8,019 nt of DNA, taken from the NCBI GenBank assembly GCA_016196905.1, contig JACPWV010000136.1:1-8019 (forward strand), in the 5' to 3' direction. Origin of the DNA: Chloroflexota bacterium (lineage in GTDB: Bacteria; Chloroflexota; Anaerolineae; UBA7937; JACPPX01). Below, in pieces: positions 6,112-8,019 of this stretch. The notes beneath the pieces were generated by a model that was not told the DNA's origin, did no database searches, and was given only the letters and a program-made list of their open reading frames with translations. The position numbers were made by a program, and so were the translations under genes. Position 1 is the first letter of the stretch. The number at the start of each line of letters is the position of its first letter.

Positions 6112-7392
6112 TCAATCGCGTACCCGCTGGATATGCGCGCCCAGGGTTTGTAGCTTCTCCTCGATCCGTTCGTAGCCCCGATCGATCTGCCCGATATTGC
6201 GGATGACGCTCTGGCCGCGGGCGCACAGGGCGGCGATCAATAGGGCCATCCCGGCTCGGATATCCGGGCTCTCCAAGCGCTCCCCATGCAGGGGCGAGGG
6301 GCCGATGACAATACAGCGGTGGGGATCGCACAGTACGATGTTGGCCCCCATGCTGATCAGCTTATCCACGAAGTAAAGCCGAGACTCGAACATCTTCTCG
6401 TGGATCAGCAGAGTCCCCTCGGCCTGGGTGGCCACCACCAGGGCGATGCTCATCAGGTCAGCGGGGAAGCCCGGCCAGGGCGCATCGTCGATCTTGGGGA
6501 TGGCTCCGTGGACATCGGGCACGATGCGCAGGGTCTGTTTCCCCGAGACGAAGACGTCCCGCCCCCGCAGTTCGATCTCCACGCCCAGCCGGTGGAACAT
6601 GAGGGTGATCATGCGCAGGTGCTCCGGCTCCGTCTGTCGAAGGGTGATCTCGCCGTGGGTGGCGGCGGCCAAGCCGATGAGGCTGCCCACCTCGATGTAG
6701 TCGGGGCCGATGCTGAAATGCCCGCCGCGCAGGCGCTCGACGCCCTCCACCCTCAAGGTGTTGGTCCCGCTGCCCTCGATGCGAGCGCCCATCTGAATTA
6801 GGGCGCGGGCCAGGTCCTGGACGTGAGGCTCGGAGGCGGCGTTGCGAATGGTGGTGGATCCCCGGGCCAGGACGGCGGCCATCAGCGAGTTCTCGGTGGC
6901 GGTCACGCTCATCTCGTCCAGCAGGATGTCCGCCCCGGAGAGGTATTCGGCGCGCATGTCGTAGGCGGCGTCCACGGAGATCTCCGCCCCCAGGGCCCGC
7001 AGGGCCATTAAATGAGTGTCCACCCGGCGGCGACCGATGGGATCCCCGCCTGGCCGAGGCAGAGTCACCGCCCCGCAGCGGGCCAGCATCGGCCCGGCCA
7101 GGAGCACCGAGCCTCGGATCTCGGCGAAGAGCTCGGGGTTGAGATCGACCTTGCGCACCTGGCGCGCCCGCAGCGCCAGGGTGTGATCTCCGCGCTCATC
7201 GATCTCCACCCCCAGGTCGGCCAGCAAGCGCAGCATGCTGTGCACATCGCGGATGCGGGGAACGTTGTCCAGCAATAGCTCCTCGTCGGTCAGCAGGGAG
7301 GCAGCCAGTAAGGCCAGGGCAGCGTTCTTGTTGCCGCTGGGGGTTACCGTTCCCTTTAGAGGGAACCCGCCTTCGATGCTAAAGCGGTCCAT
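6112..7392 (-). CDS. murA: UDP-N-acetylglucosamine 1-carboxyvinyltransferase MurA (Cys-to-Asp type)
   Basis: Catalyses the first committed step of peptidoglycan synthesis, transfer of enolpyruvate from phosphoenolpyruvate to UDP-GlcNAc, in the cytoplasm. The 426-residue length is normal for the family. Key positions seen: GNKNAAL at 20-26 with Lys22, the catalytic loop [12 protein letters not shown] at 114-125, [12 protein letters not shown] near 307-318 with the catalytic Asp region, DIRAG near 385, and GYERIEEKL near 408 with the late conserved Arg. The residue equivalent to catalytic Cys115 of the E. coli enzyme is Asp117. This substitution is known in mycobacterial and chlamydial MurA and prevents covalent inactivation by fosfomycin. 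No Shine-Dalgarno is evident before the ATG at 7392. A partial glycosyltransferase lies upstream on the same strand and folK downstream. Confidence 0.95.
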   Translation of the reverse strand: MDRFSIEGGFPLKGTVTPSGNKNAALALLAASLLTDEELLLDNVPRIRDVHSMLRLLADLGVEIDERGDHTLALRARQVRKVDLNPELFAEIRGSVLLAGPMLARCGAVTLPRPGGDPIGRRRVDTHLMALRALGAEISVDAAYDMRAEYLSGADILLDEMSVTATENSLMAAVLARGSTTIRNAASEPHVQDLARALIQMGARIEGSGTNTLRVEGVERLRGGHFSIGPDYIEVGSLIGLAAATHGEITLRQTEPEHLRMITLMFHRLGVEIELRGRDVFVSGKQTLRIVPDVHGAIPKIDDAPWPGFPADLMSIALVVATQAEGTLLIHEKMFESRLYFVDKLISMGANIVLCDPHRCIVIGPSPLHGERLESPDIRAGMALLIAALCARGQSVIRNIGQIDRGYERIEEKLQTLGAHIQRVRD

Positions 7393-7400
7393 GCGGTTAC

Positions 7401-7416
7401 CGAATCGTCGAATCGT
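7401..7416. repeat. 8-base tandem repeat in the murA leader
   Basis: CGAATCGT occurs twice in direct succession at 7401-7408 and 7409-7416, between the putative murA promoter and the murA start. It could be a protein-binding site or chance. It sits where a ribosome-binding site would be sought and none is seen. Confidence 0.4.
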
Positions 7417-7464
7417 AAAATGGTTGAGGGCCTTAGGGATCGTGCGCTGGGCCAGTCGCTTGCG

Positions 7465-7470
7465 ATTATA
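7465..7470 (-). promoter_or_regulatory. Extended -10 promoter element for murA
   Basis: On the minus strand TATAAT is a perfect -10 hexamer, preceded by TGA to make an extended -10 (TG-n-TATAAT). The best -35 candidate, CTTAGA at 7487-7492 with a 16-base spacer, is poor, as is common with extended -10 promoters. It directly adjoins the stop codon of the glycosyltransferase gene and would start transcription near 7458, giving a murA leader of about 65 bases. Confidence 0.55.
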
Positions 7471-8019
7471 TCACAGGGAGGTGGCCTCTAAGTAGGCCGC
7501 CTCCAGCCGGGGGGCGATGCCTCGCCAGTCGTAGCGCTCCTCCACCAATTGGCGTGCGCGGCGCGCCAACTCGCGCCGCCGCCACTCATCCTGCCACAAG
7601 TCGATGACCCATTGGCTGAAATCCTCGGCTCGGTCGGCCACGATCAGCTCGCGACCGGGGATGAGGTCGATGCCCTCGCAGCCCAGGGAGGTGGAGACGA
7701 TGGGCTTGCCCATGGCCATCGCCTCCAGCACCTTGAGCCGCGTCCCGCCCCCCATGCGCAGGGGCACCACGTAGAGCTGGGCCTGGCGCAGGTAGGGGCG
7801 CACATCGGGCACCGTGCCGGTGACCACCGCCCGCGGATCCACGCGCAACGCGCGCAGGCGGGGGGAGGGGTTGCGCCCCACCACCACGAAGCGCGCTTCG
7901 GGCAGTTGCTCGCGCACCCGTGGCCACACCCTTTCGAAAAACCACAGCACGCCATCCACATTGGGCCGAAAATCCATCTTGCCGGTGAAGACCAGCGATC
8001 CGTCGCGCTGCGCGCGCGC
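7471..8019 (-). CDS. Glycosyltransferase, GT4-like C-terminal half (partial at right edge)
   Basis: The C-terminal 182 residues of a GT-B fold glycosyltransferase that would transfer a sugar from an activated donor in surface polysaccharide or glycan synthesis. The frame stays open to the right edge, and codons before the Met at 7977 encode SLVFTGK followed by MDFRPNVDGV. That F-x-G-x-M-x-x-x-PN block is a conserved family motif, so this Met is internal and the true start lies outside the window. Further motifs in order are FVVVGRNPSPRL, VTGTVPDVRPYL, VPLRMGGGTRLKVLEAMAMGKPIVS (donor-binding region with the conserved Glu of EAMAMG) and a helical C-terminus. It resembles sugar transferases of exopolysaccharide clusters. 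Donor and acceptor are unknown. The stop TGA at 7473-7471 abuts the putative murA promoter. Confidence 0.88.
   Translation of the reverse strand, partial: ARAQRDGSLVFTGKMDFRPNVDGVLWFFERVWPRVREQLPEARFVVVGRNPSPRLRALRVDPRAVVTGTVPDVRPYLRQAQLYVVPLRMGGGTRLKVLEAMAMGKPIVSTSLGCEGIDLIPGRELIVADRAEDFSQWVIDLWQDEWRRRELARRARQLVEERYDWRGIAPRLEAAYLEATSL

Noticed and set aside
7975..7977. ATG as start of the glycosyltransferase
   Set aside because: The frame upstream is open to the window edge and encodes the conserved VFTGK part of the motif, so this Met is internal.

Overview
The window looks like chromosomal DNA from a GC-rich bacterium, most likely a Chloroflexota (Anaerolineae-like) lineage. That placement is an inference. 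It rests on lipoproteins and a surface enzyme with Thr/Pro-rich linkers, a lipid-anchored (not free periplasmic) B12-binding protein, a MurA with Asp in place of the catalytic Cys, and GC-rich codon use. No rRNA or other phylogenetic marker is present to confirm it. Seven protein genes are visible, plus a partial one at the right edge. No tRNA, rRNA, CRISPR array, transposase or phage gene was seen.

Left part (1-1316, + strand): a lipoprotein made of two copies of a DUF4399-like domain with five conserved histidines each, followed by a four-helix CopD-like membrane protein. Together they look like a small extracytoplasmic metal (perhaps copper) handling pair.

Middle (1317-4578, + strand): a long leader with a good sigma70-type promoter, a cobalamin riboswitch and an intrinsic terminator, then a vitamin B12 ABC importer in the order btuF (binding lipoprotein), btuC (permease), btuD (ATPase). 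The main anomaly of the window is here. BtuC loses its last roughly 40 residues, and BtuD loses its start codon, at one point near 3740-3760. This is the footprint of a deletion of about 130-150 bases, or of an assembly collapse, across the btuC-btuD boundary.

Right part: a membrane-anchored NodB-type polysaccharide deacetylase (+ strand, to 5587) converges with a minus-strand block and overlaps it by 25 bases. Read in the direction of transcription, that block is a family 4-like glycosyltransferase (cut by the right edge), murA (peptidoglycan precursor synthesis) and folK (folate synthesis). A strong hairpin between murA and folK contains the folK ribosome-binding site. The deacetylase, glycosyltransferase and murA share a cell-envelope theme. 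The B12 importer is a separate, riboswitch-controlled nutrient uptake unit.
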